Shown: piece by piece, positions 52,096 to 60,489 of the stretch
Layout: each line of letters opens with the position of its first letter
How positions within the stretch are numbered: the first letter of the stretch is position 1
From: Streptomyces uncialis
GTDB taxonomy: Bacteria > Actinomycetota > Actinomycetes > Streptomycetales > Streptomycetaceae
Assembly (NCBI RefSeq): GCF_036250755.1
Contig: NZ_CP109583.1
Coordinates: forward strand, 6,673,501-6,737,500
Length of the DNA: 64,000 bases
Reading direction: 5' to 3'
Translations under genes and position numbers: made by a program
The notes under the pieces: generated by a model
Database searches by the model: none
The model's input: the letters and a program-made list of their open reading frames with translations, nothing else
What the model was told of the DNA's origin: nothing

Positions 52096-52305
52096 GTGAC
52101 AACTGAAGCTCGCAACTGGACGAAGTCCTCGTACAGCGGTAGCGGCGGTTCCTGTGTCGAGTGGGCTCCGGCCTCCGCGTCTGCCACCGGCCTGGTCCCT
52201 GTCCGTGACTCCAAGAGCCCGTGCGGTCCTGTGCTGGACATACCGGCCTACGCGTTCGCGTCCTTCGTGACGGGCGTCAAGGCGGGAGAGTTCGGCACGG
52301 TCTGA
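52096..52305 (+). CDS. DUF397 protein, copy 2
   Basis: A 69-aa paralogue of the preceding gene: NWTKSSYSGSGGSCVEWAPA, then the same PVRDSKSPCGPVLDIPAYAF and FASFVTGVKAGEFG. The 5' half differs (about 50 percent at protein level) while the 3' half matches copy 1 exactly over 97 bp (52218-52314), indicating recent partial gene conversion or duplication. GTG 52096. It is 122 bp from copy 1. Confidence 0.92.
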   Translation: MTTEARNWTKSSYSGSGGSCVEWAPASASATGLVPVRDSKSPCGPVLDIPAYAFASFVTGVKAGEFGTV

Positions 52306-52361
52306 GCGGGACGGTGTGGCACGCGACGGGCAACACGTACAGCGCCGCACCCCGTACGAAT

Positions 52362-52424
52362 GAGGCCGCTGCGCGTCCGGGGTGAGCGAATGGCACCAGC
52401 TCATCCCGGACGCGCAGCGGCCTC
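52362..52424. terminator. Large bidirectional terminator
   Basis: A perfect 20-bp stem (52362-52381 with 52405-52424, starting GAGGCCGCTGCGCG) and a 23-nt loop lies between the convergent DUF397 and secreted protein genes. A degenerate relative of the left arm sits upstream of the second DUF397 gene (about 52030), fitting duplication of the whole unit. Confidence 0.85.
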
Positions 52425-52438
52425 TTCAGCTCACGAGG

Positions 52439-52873
52439 TCACGCGGGCCTGGCGATGAGCTTGCACTTGAGGTCCTTGTAAGCCCCGTCATCGAGGCAGA
52501 CCCTGACGTACGCGGCGCCGCCCCGAACGTCCGCCGGGACGGTGAAGTCGTGGGACTTGATGTTGCCGCAGGCGTGCGAGCGGGAACCGTCCGAACCGAG
52601 CACGCCTCGGTTCGCCTTCAAGGTGTAGGCCCATGTGGTCCGGCAGGTGGTGGCGGCACTGCCGGCCACCGCGGACCGGTGCTGCCCGACCACCCGGACC
52701 GACCGGTTGGCCCAGGTGATCTTGCCCTTGGTCCAGGTGGCGCCGTACTTGATGTGGAAGGTGCTGGTGGGAAGGGCGGCCGCGGTGGTCTCGGCGGCCG
52801 CCGCGCCCGGAGCGAGCACGGCCCCGGCGGCCAGGGTCAGGGCGGCCAGGCAGCCGGACATGGATGTGCGCAT
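52439..52873 (-). CDS. Small secreted protein, Cys-containing
   Basis: A 144-aa protein: signal peptide MRTSMSGCLAALTLAAGAVL then APGAAAAETTAAA, cleaved after an AAA-type site. The mature part has four Cys (TTCRTTWAYTL, HACGNIKSH, VRVCLDDGAYKDLKCKLI) and is beta-rich (TFHIKYGATWTKGKITWANR). The family is not recognised. ATG 52873. It stands alone after the DUF397 pair, with a shared terminator. Confidence 0.8.
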   Translation of the reverse strand: MRTSMSGCLAALTLAAGAVLAPGAAAAETTAAALPTSTFHIKYGATWTKGKITWANRSVRVVGQHRSAVAGSAATTCRTTWAYTLKANRGVLGSDGSRSHACGNIKSHDFTVPADVRGGAAYVRVCLDDGAYKDLKCKLIARPA

Positions 52874-53054
52874 GAAGTCCCCCAGATGTCGGGACGGCGG
52901 GAGGAAGAAGCCATCCCTTCGCGTACATGACGTGCGGAATGCCGTGCCCGTCCCCGGGCAGGCGATCCCGCTGACACAGTGTTACTGAGCGGCAGCACGA
53001 TGTCGTCACTCGGACGTGTACAACCTCGGGCCCGGTACAGCACAACCTTTCGCG

Positions 53055-53205
53055 GGGCGACGCGACTCTGCGGCTCGGCGCTGTCGCGGGCGGCGTCATC
53101 GTCGAGACACTCACCCTCCGGAGTGTGCTGTGGCTCGGCGGCGCCTGCGCCCTGCTCGCCGCCCTCACGATCCGGACCGCCCGCACCGACGAGGCCCTGC
53201 GGTGA
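53055..53205 (+). pseudogene. C-terminal fragment of an MFS transporter
   Basis: A frame ending TGA 53203-53205 reads GDATLRLGAVAGGVIVETLT, then LRSVLWLGGACALLAALTIR, then TARTDEALR. This is the characteristic last-helix end of MFS exporters (compare the full genes at 20856 and 59107), with no start or other helices nearby. About 50 codons remain of what would have been a ~400-codon gene. A decayed remnant. Confidence 0.7.
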
Positions 53206-53406
53206 GGGCGCTTCTCGCGAGGTCCACCTCCGCCGCCCCCGCTCATCGGGAACCGATACGGAGGCCGCGTGCGCTGCGGGCTGGGGCGGATGCGGTGGCG
53301 GAGCCGTCATGGCCGGTGAAGGGATTCCGACGCAGGAAGGTGCAACATCCTTTGCATGCAGGTGAGTTGATGGCCCAGCCACGGTACGACATGGAACAGT
53401 AGGTGC

Positions 53407-54591
53407 ATGGAGAGCACCCCCGCACCCGGCGAGAACATCGCCGTCCTGCGCAAGGCGCGTGGCCTCGGCCAGGCCAGGCTGGCCCGGCTCGCCGGTATCT
53501 CCGTGTCCTACCTCAGCAAGATCGAGGTGGGCACACGGCCGGTGACGCCTCCTGTGGCGGCGGCCCTGGCCAAGGCGATACACGTCCCCACCCAACGCAT
53601 CTACGGACAGCCGTTCCTGGGCGTGTCCGAGCAGGCCGACCTTCTCCATGACCTCCGCGGCGCGGTGCGGAGGTACACCCTTCCGAAGGAGGACGTGCCC
53701 GCCCCGGCGCGGTTGGCGGCGGATGTGGCGCGGGCCATGGAGCTGCGGGCGGAGACGAACTACCTCGCACTCCTCGGGATGCTCCCGAAGCTCCTGGGCC
53801 AGGTCACCGCGACCGCGTTGTCCTCCGCCGCCGGGGAGGCCGGGGCCTGGACCCAGGTCGTCGACGTCTACGGCTGCGCCTACGCGGCGGCGCACCGGCT
53901 GGCGCGGCCCGACCTCGCGGACATGATCGTGTCCCGCCAGACGTGGGCGGCGCGGCAGACATGGAACCCGGAGGCCGAGGTGGCCGCCGCGTGGAACGAG
54001 GCAGGTACCTACCAGTCGGCCGGACAGTACGACGATGGCTTGGCCATAGTGGACAGGGCCGTCGTCGCGTACGAGAACGCGTCGGGAGGCAGTTCACCCG
54101 CCCGGGCGGTCTCCCTGGGCTCCCTGCACCTTCGGGGGATCGTCCTGGCCTCCCGGTACAAGGACAAGCAGGCCACCGCGGCGCATCTCCAGCGGGCCAA
54201 GCGGCACGCCGAGGGCATCCCGGACGACGTGCTGTGGCACAACCTGACCTTCGGCCCGGAGAACACCGCCTTGTACGAGCTCGCCGCGCACATCGAACTG
54301 GGGAAGCCGAACCAGGCAGCGGACATGGCCGGCCCCTTGCTGGACCGTCCGCCCGCGACACTGACCCCGAACCGCCTGGGACGCATGTTCATCGACATCG
54401 CCCGGGCCCGGCTCGACACGAAGGACTACGCCGGAACCGAGGAAGCGCTGGAAAGGGCATTCCTGGTCGCCCCGCAAATGACCGAGGTGCACCCGATGGC
54501 CCGCGAGGTGATCCGGGTGCTCTTCGTGCTCCATCAGAGGGCGCGTCCGAAGCTGATGGTCATGGCCAGGAGGACGGGCCTCCCTACGTGA
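53407..54591 (+). CDS. XRE family regulator with long C-terminal helical (TPR-like) domain
   Basis: A 394-aa protein. Helix-turn-helix at residues about 10-60: IAVLRKARGLGQARLARLAG, then ISVSYLSKIEVGTRPVTPPV. The rest is helical: AAHRLARPDLADMIVSRQTW, AWNEAGTYQSAGQYDDGLAI, HIELGKPNQAADMAGPLLDR and ARARLDTKDYAGTEEALERA look like tetratricopeptide repeats. Such regulators often sense small molecules or peptides. ATG 53407. It is the nearest regulator to the TIR genes downstream (285-bp gap), but no operator is visible. Confidence 0.88.
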   Translation: MESTPAPGENIAVLRKARGLGQARLARLAGISVSYLSKIEVGTRPVTPPVAAALAKAIHVPTQRIYGQPFLGVSEQADLLHDLRGAVRRYTLPKEDVPAPARLAADVARAMELRAETNYLALLGMLPKLLGQVTATALSSAAGEAGAWTQVVDVYGCAYAAAHRLARPDLADMIVSRQTWAARQTWNPEAEVAAAWNEAGTYQSAGQYDDGLAIVDRAVVAYENASGGSSPARAVSLGSLHLRGIVLASRYKDKQATAAHLQRAKRHAEGIPDDVLWHNLTFGPENTALYELAAHIELGKPNQAADMAGPLLDRPPATLTPNRLGRMFIDIARARLDTKDYAGTEEALERAFLVAPQMTEVHPMAREVIRVLFVLHQRARPKLMVMARRTGLPT

Positions 54592-54876
54592 GCCACGGTT
54601 CAGATCGAGTGCACGGGCGCCACCCCACGACCCGCGCCTTGTGAACGGGGGCCCACGCGCAGTGGACCGGAGCCACATGCCGGAGGGTCTGACCAGGCAG
54701 GCGAGACGCAGTGGTTCGGCCGGTGTTCGACTTCGGCAGGGTGCCCGCCGCAGCATCCGTTCCGCTGGGCACCTTGAGACGCGGGACTCCATCGTGGGCG
54801 ACGCCGAGACCGGCCAACGCCGAGTGGAACTCGTACGGGATCTCCCGCCGGACCACCGGCCCGGGACATTAACCTG
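54592..54876. other. Intergenic region before the membrane TIR gene
   Basis: A 285-bp gap on the same strand. No gene is supported; short minus-strand frames are not coding-like. ACATTAACCTGATG just before the start contains a possible -10 (TTAACC), suggesting a near-leaderless mRNA for the TIR protein. Confidence 0.4.
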
Positions 54877-55464
54877 ATGCTCGTGGACACGACAGGCTTG
54901 CTCCTGAGCGCGGTCGGCGCGGTCGCCGGTGTCGTCAGCGCCTACTTCGCCTATGTGGCGGTCCGCCACCAGCTGTCGAGGCGTCGGCGCCGCCCCGTAC
55001 CGTCGGTCGCACCGCCCGAACCGGTGCCGTCCGCCGAAGGCGTCGCGCGCTACGACGTGTTCGTCTCGTACGGCCGCGAAGACGCCGACTGGGTCGGCGC
55101 GTTCGCGGCGCGGCTCCGTGAGACGGGGCTGAACGTCGCGTACGACGAGGTCGTGAGCAGGCCGGGGGAGATCCGCGTGCACACGGTCGAGGCCGCGATC
55201 CGTGAGGCGGCGCACGGGCTGCTCGTGTTCAGCGCGGCTTCGATGAGCAGCGGGTGGGTCCGGCAGGAGTACGCCGCCTTGATGCAGTCCTCGATCGAGT
55301 CCGGCCGGCTGTTCATCCCCGTCGTGGTGGGGGACGTGGAGTTGCCGGAGTTCGCCGCCACCCGGTACTTCGCGGACTTCCGCGGCCTGGACGACCGTTC
55401 CGGGCACGACGGTGTGTACGAGCGACGTGTCGACGAGATCGCTCGGGCCCTGCACGGCCGCTGA
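54877..55464 (+). CDS. Membrane-anchored TIR-domain protein
   Basis: A 195-aa protein. One N-terminal helix (residues about 7-29, GLLLSAVGAVAGVVSAYFAY) and a basic Arg-rich turn (SRRRRRP) anchor it. The TIR domain starts at YDVFVSYGREDADWVGAFAA (residues 59 on) and has VAYDEVVSRPGEIRVHTVEA, LLVFSAASMSSGWVRQEYAA and IPVVVGDVELPEF. The Glu at residue 131 in WVRQEYAAL matches the catalytic Glu of NAD-cleaving TIR enzymes. ATG 54877; a GTG at 54883 is possible. It converges with the SPFH gene of the opposite operon. Confidence 0.9.
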   Translation: MLVDTTGLLLSAVGAVAGVVSAYFAYVAVRHQLSRRRRRPVPSVAPPEPVPSAEGVARYDVFVSYGREDADWVGAFAARLRETGLNVAYDEVVSRPGEIRVHTVEAAIREAAHGLLVFSAASMSSGWVRQEYAALMQSSIESGRLFIPVVVGDVELPEFAATRYFADFRGLDDRSGHDGVYERRVDEIARALHGR

Positions 55465-55533
55465 CGCGGCTCAACGGTCGGCCGAGAGCCCCCAGCCGGG
55501 CAGCCGGGCGGGCCGTCCGGCGTGGCATGGGCC

Positions 55534-57468
55534 CTACTCCGGTTCGCCGCCGCCGTCCCCTATGAGCTCACCGTCCCCCAGGAGCTCGCCGTCCGCGACG
55601 AGTTCTTCGGGCGGGGTGGTCTGCGTCAGCGCGGGCTGTTCGGCGTGCCGCTTCGCCCCGTCGATGAGCTCCAAGGCGCGCTGCATGGGCAGGTACTGGA
55701 GCAGGGACTCCGCGTCACCGCTGACGATCTGCGGCACCTTCATGTGCTTCAGCTCCGCGAGGAAGAGCTGCATGGCGACGGTGTCCCGGCCCAGCAGCTC
55801 GATCTTGCGCTCCAGCTTCACGCTGTCCAGCAGCATGCGTTCCCGCTCGGCCGCGAGCTCTATATGGCGGATGTCCGCCTTGAGGTGGGCGTTCTTCTTC
55901 TGCTCCTCCAGTTCCTGGGTACGGGTCTGCGCCTCGAACACCCGCTTGCGGGCCTTGTCGAGGTCGCCGTCCAGGGATTCGAACTCACCCAGGTTGGTGC
56001 TCGCCGCCTCGACTCCCCAAGCGGCGAGGGCGTTGCGTACCTGTGCGCCCAGGTCCGTGCGGATTCCGGCGTACCCGGTCAGGAACTCCTCCACCGTGGA
56101 CTCGGCGGCGATGCCGTTGAAGTACGTGTCCACGGCGCCGCCGAGCACCCGCTCGACGAAGCGCTGCACCGGGGCCGGGTTGTTGACCAGGCCGCCCACC
56201 CCGGAGGACGAGGAGTCGCCGAACTCGCTGACCAGCCGGGGAGCGGCGGCCTCCGGGATGTTCAGCGTCTGGCGGAGCTCGACCTGGAGCCGGTGCCCCT
56301 GGACGTTGACGCTGATCCGGTCGAGCGCGGCGTCGTAGTTGTTGTCCGCCTGGGAACCGCCCTTCTTGCTCCAGTCCAGGATGAGCAGCCGGGTCGGGAT
56401 CAGGACGACGCGGACGAACCAGGGATTGAGCGCGTAGACGGAGCCCTCGCCCAGGCTCTCCTCCTGCACACCCCGCCAGCCTCCGCTCCCCAGGAAGATC
56501 CAGGGCAGCCGGAAGCTGCTGTGGCCCTTGACGATCGGGCCGACCCTGCGTTCCGTCCGGTCGGGCTCGGCGCCGTCCAGAGTGATCACGACTCCGGCAT
56601 GGCCGACGGGGATCGCGATCTCCTTCAGCTGCCCGGTCCCGAGGCCGTCCGAGCCGCCCCCGTCGGAACGGCCCACGTTGCTGGAGGTGATCGTCTCGAA
56701 GAGGTAGGGATTGATGTCGTAGTGCGTGCCGCCGGTGAGGATCGCCAGTTGTCTGCCCTGTTCGCCGCCGCCGAGGAGGAAGGCGGGGCCGTCCTGGAAG
56801 TTGTCGCACTCCACGTACCGGCCGAGCGGGCGGTCCGGGGGCCGGATGGCGCCGTCCTTGGCGATGATCAGTCCGACCGTGCCCGGTTCCACATAGGTCC
56901 GGGGTACGACCTCGACCTGGAAGAGGGCGGTGTTGATGTAGTACGAGCTGTCGCCGCGGAGGATCGCGAGCTGTCTGCCCTGTTCGCCGCCGCCGAGGAG
57001 GAAGGCGGGGCCGTCCTGGAAGTTGTCGCACTCCACGAACCGGCCGAGGACCCGGCCGGGGTCGCGCTTGGCGCCCTCGGCGGCGACGACGAGTCCGATC
57101 TGTCCCGCCGGGACATGGACGCGCGGTACGAACTCGACACCGTGGACGAAGGGCGTGAGCCAGTACAGCCGGCCCGGCAGCAGGGTGCGGGCCTGGACTC
57201 CGCGCGCGTCGTGGGGCGTGATCCGCTTGAAGCGCTGATCCGGGTGGGCCTTCCCGAACCTCTTGTGGACGATGCCGACATGGCCCGCGGGCACCACGCA
57301 CAGACCGGCCCAGGAGACCAGCATGCCCGCCCCGAACCCGGCCATCCCGCCGGCTTGCCGTGCCGAACGCGAGGTTCGCTCACGCTTCGACCGGCCCGAT
57401 CCGTGGACGATGAGGATGCTCAACGCCACGAACCCCACGATCAACAACAGCACCAGTAGCAGGAACAA
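55534..57468 (-). CDS. SPFH/band-7 membrane scaffold protein with duplicated segment
   Basis: A protein of about 644 aa. The N-terminus has two hydrophobic segments (FLLLVLLLIVGFVALSILIV, and GMLVSWAGLCVVPAGHVGIV). The SPFH body contains VECDNFQDGPAFLLGGGEQG followed by RQLAIL twice, ~90 aa apart, then EIAIPVGHAGVVITLDGAE. The C-terminal ~200 residues are a flotillin-type coiled coil (DKARKRVFEAQTRTQELEEQ to ELKHMKVPQIVSGDAESLLQ). The end carries GDGELIGDGGGE. TTG 57468 is chosen (GAGAGGG upstream), 7 bp after the stop of the TIR-TIR gene. It would form membrane microdomain scaffolds. Confidence 0.85.
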   Translation of the reverse strand: MFLLLVLLLIVGFVALSILIVHGSGRSKRERTSRSARQAGGMAGFGAGMLVSWAGLCVVPAGHVGIVHKRFGKAHPDQRFKRITPHDARGVQARTLLPGRLYWLTPFVHGVEFVPRVHVPAGQIGLVVAAEGAKRDPGRVLGRFVECDNFQDGPAFLLGGGEQGRQLAILRGDSSYYINTALFQVEVVPRTYVEPGTVGLIIAKDGAIRPPDRPLGRYVECDNFQDGPAFLLGGGEQGRQLAILTGGTHYDINPYLFETITSSNVGRSDGGGSDGLGTGQLKEIAIPVGHAGVVITLDGAEPDRTERRVGPIVKGHSSFRLPWIFLGSGGWRGVQEESLGEGSVYALNPWFVRVVLIPTRLLILDWSKKGGSQADNNYDAALDRISVNVQGHRLQVELRQTLNIPEAAAPRLVSEFGDSSSSGVGGLVNNPAPVQRFVERVLGGAVDTYFNGIAAESTVEEFLTGYAGIRTDLGAQVRNALAAWGVEAASTNLGEFESLDGDLDKARKRVFEAQTRTQELEEQKKNAHLKADIRHIELAAERERMLLDSVKLERKIELLGRDTVAMQLFLAELKHMKVPQIVSGDAESLLQYLPMQRALELIDGAKRHAEQPALTQTTPPEELVADGELLGDGELIGDGGGEPE

Positions 57469-57475
57469 AGGAGGT

Positions 57476-58885
57476 TCACCCTCTCTCGCGAAGCCGCAGA
57501 TGTACGGCGAGCACCGTCTCGGTCCACTGGTCGTACCAGTCCCGGTACCGCTCGCTCTGGGGGTTGCGCAGGGTCGGGAAGAAGGCGTGGTTCCCGGCCG
57601 CGCTGGTGAAACGCTGGTAGGTGGGCACGGTCTCGTCCGGCGAGGAGCGCCAGCCGTATCCCACGGAGAGGGGCATGAAGTCCGAATGCCGACCGCCGCC
57701 CGCACGGGCGAGGCGCGTCTGCGCGCCGAAGCCGTAGGTCCCGCCGGAGGAGCGCGACCAGAGGGTGTCGATCCCGGAGATCAGGGACTCGGGCAGCCGT
57801 CTTCCGTCGGACCGGCGCAGCCACCCGGCTTCGAGTCTGCCGACCGCTTCCAGGAGCAGCGTCGTCGTCAGCAGATCGGCGTGCTCGGTCTCGTGCTCGG
57901 CGAGCAGGGCTTCGAGCGTGGCCAGCGAACCGCGGGCGGGGGAGCGGACGGCGGGCACCGGCCGGGCCGCGGGGAGCGGCAGTACCGGCGGGGTCCCCGG
58001 GGCGGGGGACCGCCGCTCGGAGCGGGGGGAGTCGTGGAGGCGGCGCAGCAGGCGCATCGCCTCGGGGCCGGGCAGATCGCCGTTCCTGGCATCGAGGTAC
58101 CAGCTGCTGGCGAGCAGGTAGTTGCGCTCTCCCCGTAACAGGACGGGGAAGAACTCGCGGCTGTGGCGCTGCCCTTCGAGGATCTCCCGGGTGACGTCCT
58201 CGGACTCCTCGGCCTCGGGCGACATCAGGACGACGACCGCGAGGGCGTGCCGGAGCCGCTGCCGGATCGTCCAGAGGTAGTCGTCGCCCCACTTGAGATG
58301 GCCCAGGGACCATACGGGCAGGCCCGAACCGGAGAGCTGGTCCACCAGCCGCTCCCCGTAGGCGGCGTCGGCGCGGGCGTAGCAGACGACGAACGCGGGC
58401 TGCGCGGAGTCGGTGGGCGGCCGGGTCCGCGGACGGGCGAGATCGAGTACCTCTTCGCCCGCCCCGGGCTTGCGGGGCTGTTCACCGCCGCGCAGGACAC
58501 CGGCCAGTTCGGCGGCCTTGGCATCGAACGCGGGCCCGCTCAGCTCGCGGAAGTCCACCCAGACCCGTGTCCCGGCGAAGGCGGGGAGGTCGGCGTCGCC
58601 GCAGAGCACGGGGATCAGCCTCAGCCCGCGCCCGGCCGACGCCTGTACGAGCGCCGCGTATTCCTGCCGCGCCCACGGTTCGGTCATCGTCCGCGGGCCG
58701 ACGACCTGGATGCCGTGCGTGGACGCGCGGATCGCCTCTTCGAGCTCGTGCACCACGATGTCGCCCGGCCGCAGGCTGCATCTGTCGAAGAAGACGCGCA
58801 CGCCATGTGCCTTCAGACGCTCCGCCAGCAGACCGGTCCAATCGCCGTCAGCAGCCGCGTAAGAGATGAATACGTCATAGACCAC
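57476..58885 (-). CDS. Tandem TIR-domain protein with GUN4-like C-terminus
   Basis: A 469-aa protein with three parts. TIR1 (residues 3-130): YDVFISYAAADGDWTGLLAE, FFDRCSLRPGD and WARQEYAALVQASAG with Glu75 at the catalytic position. TIR2 (164-255): AFVVCYARADAAYGERLVDQ, VVVLMSPEAEESEDVTREIL (Glu234), FFPVLLRGE. A Pro-rich linker leads to a GUN4-like domain (320-469): LLLEAVGRLEAGWLR, ESLISGIDTLWSRSSGGTYG, FMPLSVGYGWRSS, TSAAGNHAFFPTLRN. GTG 58885 is preferred (GGGGGAAAC upstream); ATG 58906 is in frame. It is followed by the SPFH gene and probably co-transcribed with it. Confidence 0.88.
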   Translation of the reverse strand: MVYDVFISYAAADGDWTGLLAERLKAHGVRVFFDRCSLRPGDIVVHELEEAIRASTHGIQVVGPRTMTEPWARQEYAALVQASAGRGLRLIPVLCGDADLPAFAGTRVWVDFRELSGPAFDAKAAELAGVLRGGEQPRKPGAGEEVLDLARPRTRPPTDSAQPAFVVCYARADAAYGERLVDQLSGSGLPVWSLGHLKWGDDYLWTIRQRLRHALAVVVLMSPEAEESEDVTREILEGQRHSREFFPVLLRGERNYLLASSWYLDARNGDLPGPEAMRLLRRLHDSPRSERRSPAPGTPPVLPLPAARPVPAVRSPARGSLATLEALLAEHETEHADLLTTTLLLEAVGRLEAGWLRRSDGRRLPESLISGIDTLWSRSSGGTYGFGAQTRLARAGGGRHSDFMPLSVGYGWRSSPDETVPTYQRFTSAAGNHAFFPTLRNPQSERYRDWYDQWTETVLAVHLRLRERG

Positions 58886-59026
58886 GTTTCCCCCGCACGA
58901 ACGCATGGTGGTCGCGCTGTGACACTCCAGGATATCGAGAGGGAGCGGTATGGGCAGCGGAACGCGCGCAGGTCTGTGGTGCGGATGGCCTTACGGCGGG
59001 CTGTTGCGGCGGGCCGGCGCGCAGCC

Positions 59027-59079
59027 GTACAGGCCCGCCCCCTGGAAACCGCCGGGTTCCCGTGGGGGCGGGCCTGTAC
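59027..59079 (-). terminator. Intrinsic terminator of the MFS gene
   Basis: A 16-bp perfect stem (59027-59042 with 59064-59079, GTACAGGCCCGCCCCC) with an inner GGAAACC/GGTTCC hairpin in the 21-nt loop, about 28 bp downstream of the stop at 59107. Confidence 0.8.
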
Positions 59080-59106
59080 GCGTCAGCCCGGTGGGCCTTG
59101 TTGCGC

Positions 59107-60390
59107 TCAGGCGGTCGTCTTCCCGGACGTGTCCGCGCGTCGTCCGGCGGACGCGCCGCGCCGCTCCCCGGGGCCGGGGCCCCGGTCCGCCCGGCCCGGG
59201 CGTGCCAGGCCGGTGACGAGGGCCGCCGCCGTGAGGGCCACCGCGCTCCACAGCAGGGCCGTGATGCCCGCCGCCTCCACGATCGTCCCGCCCAGGAAGG
59301 CGCCCAGGGCGATGGCCGCGGTGAAGACACCGACGTACAGCCCGGTCACCTGCTCGACGCGGTGGGGTGCCGCCTGGACCATCCAGATCTGGCAGGCCAC
59401 CGACACCCCGCCGTACGCCAGGCCCCACAGGGCGACCGCCGCGGCGGTGATGCCCGTGACCGTGCCGAAGAAGGCGAGCAGCGCGACCGCCGCGCCGATA
59501 CCGGCCGTCAGACCGAGCAGGGTGGGACGGGCGCGGCGCGCCGCGAGGGCGCCCGCGGCGAAGTTGCCGATCAGACCGAAGACGCCGTACACGGCCAGGA
59601 CCAGGGCCACGGAACCGTCCGTCAGCCCGGTGCGCTCCTCAAGGACGGGCCGTACATAGGTGTACGCGGCGAAGTGCGCCGTGACCAGGAACACGATCAG
59701 TACCAGTCCGACGGCGACCTGGGTGTTGCGCAGCAGCGACCCGCGTTCCGCCCGGCCGCCCGTACCCGTCGGCGCGGGCGGGCGCGGCAGCCGGGGGAGC
59801 GTCAGCAGCAGCCCGGCGGCGAGCAGCAGCGCGGCCGTGGCCAGGACGGCGAACGCCGCGCGCCAGCCGAACGCGTTGCTGATCACGGTGCCCAGGGGCA
59901 CCCCGGCGACCGAGGCCGCCGCGACACCGCTGACGGCGACGGACACCGCGAGCGCGGTGTTACGGGCCGCCACGAGCCGGGTCGCGACCGCCGCCGCCAG
60001 ACCCCACACCACCCCCATCCCGATCCCGAGGACGATCCGGGAGACGACCAGCGGACCGAAGCCCCCGGCCACGGCGGTCAGCGCGTTGCCCGCGGCCAGC
60101 ACCACCATCGCCGCGGCCAGCACCGTACGGCGGTCGAGCCCGCCCAGCAGCCGGGGTACCAAGGGGGCGGTGACCGCCGTCGTCAGACCCGTGACGGACA
60201 GGCTGAAGCCCGCCGAGCCGGGGGAGATCCGCAATCCGTCGGCCATCGGGGTCAGCACCCCGACCGGCAGCATCTCGGAGGTCACCACCACGAAGGTGCT
60301 GAGCGACAGGACCGCGACCGCCAGCCACTGCCGTGCGGTGGTGCGATCCGGATCGGAACCGGCGCTGTCGACCGGTGCGTACGAAGCCAT
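59107..60390 (-). CDS. MFS transporter (12 helices, DHA1/AraJ-like)
   Basis: A 427-aa transporter. Helix 1: VAVLSLSTFVVVTSEMLPVG, a typical DHA1 beginning; loop 2-3: LGGLDRRTVLAAAMVVL; helix 5: AASVAGVPLGTVISNAFGWR. The C-terminus is Gly/Arg-rich and cytoplasmic. The pattern matches the PbuE/AraJ group exporting purines, sugars or drugs; the substrate is unknown. ATG 60390. It diverges from a LysR regulator (60490), the likely controller, with a TCAAC-G-GTTGA dyad between them. Confidence 0.92.
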   Translation of the reverse strand: MASYAPVDSAGSDPDRTTARQWLAVAVLSLSTFVVVTSEMLPVGVLTPMADGLRISPGSAGFSLSVTGLTTAVTAPLVPRLLGGLDRRTVLAAAMVVLAAGNALTAVAGGFGPLVVSRIVLGIGMGVVWGLAAAVATRLVAARNTALAVSVAVSGVAAASVAGVPLGTVISNAFGWRAAFAVLATAALLLAAGLLLTLPRLPRPPAPTGTGGRAERGSLLRNTQVAVGLVLIVFLVTAHFAAYTYVRPVLEERTGLTDGSVALVLAVYGVFGLIGNFAAGALAARRARPTLLGLTAGIGAAVALLAFFGTVTGITAAAVALWGLAYGGVSVACQIWMVQAAPHRVEQVTGLYVGVFTAAIALGAFLGGTIVEAAGITALLWSAVALTAAALVTGLARPGRADRGPGPGERRGASAGRRADTSGKTTA

Positions 60391-60436
60391 GACCTCAATC
60401 AAGCAGCGGGCCGGAGCGGGAACAACGCCGAACTTC

Positions 60437-60447
60437 TCAACGGTTGA
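60437..60447. promoter_or_regulatory. Candidate LysR operator dyad
   Basis: TCAACGGTTGA, a perfect 11-bp dyad in the 99-bp divergent region between the MFS and LysR genes, inside CTCAACGGTTGATGAG. LysR proteins bind T-N11-A dyads; this is consistent but short. Confidence 0.5.
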
Positions 60448-60489
60448 TGAGGTGGAGTGATCGATGAGCGGGACGCCGGGAGGCCGTTG

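Noticed and set aside
54584..54890. Minus-strand small proteins upstream of the membrane TIR gene
   Set aside because: No ribosome site, no conserved-looking sequence, and codon use unlike neighbours.
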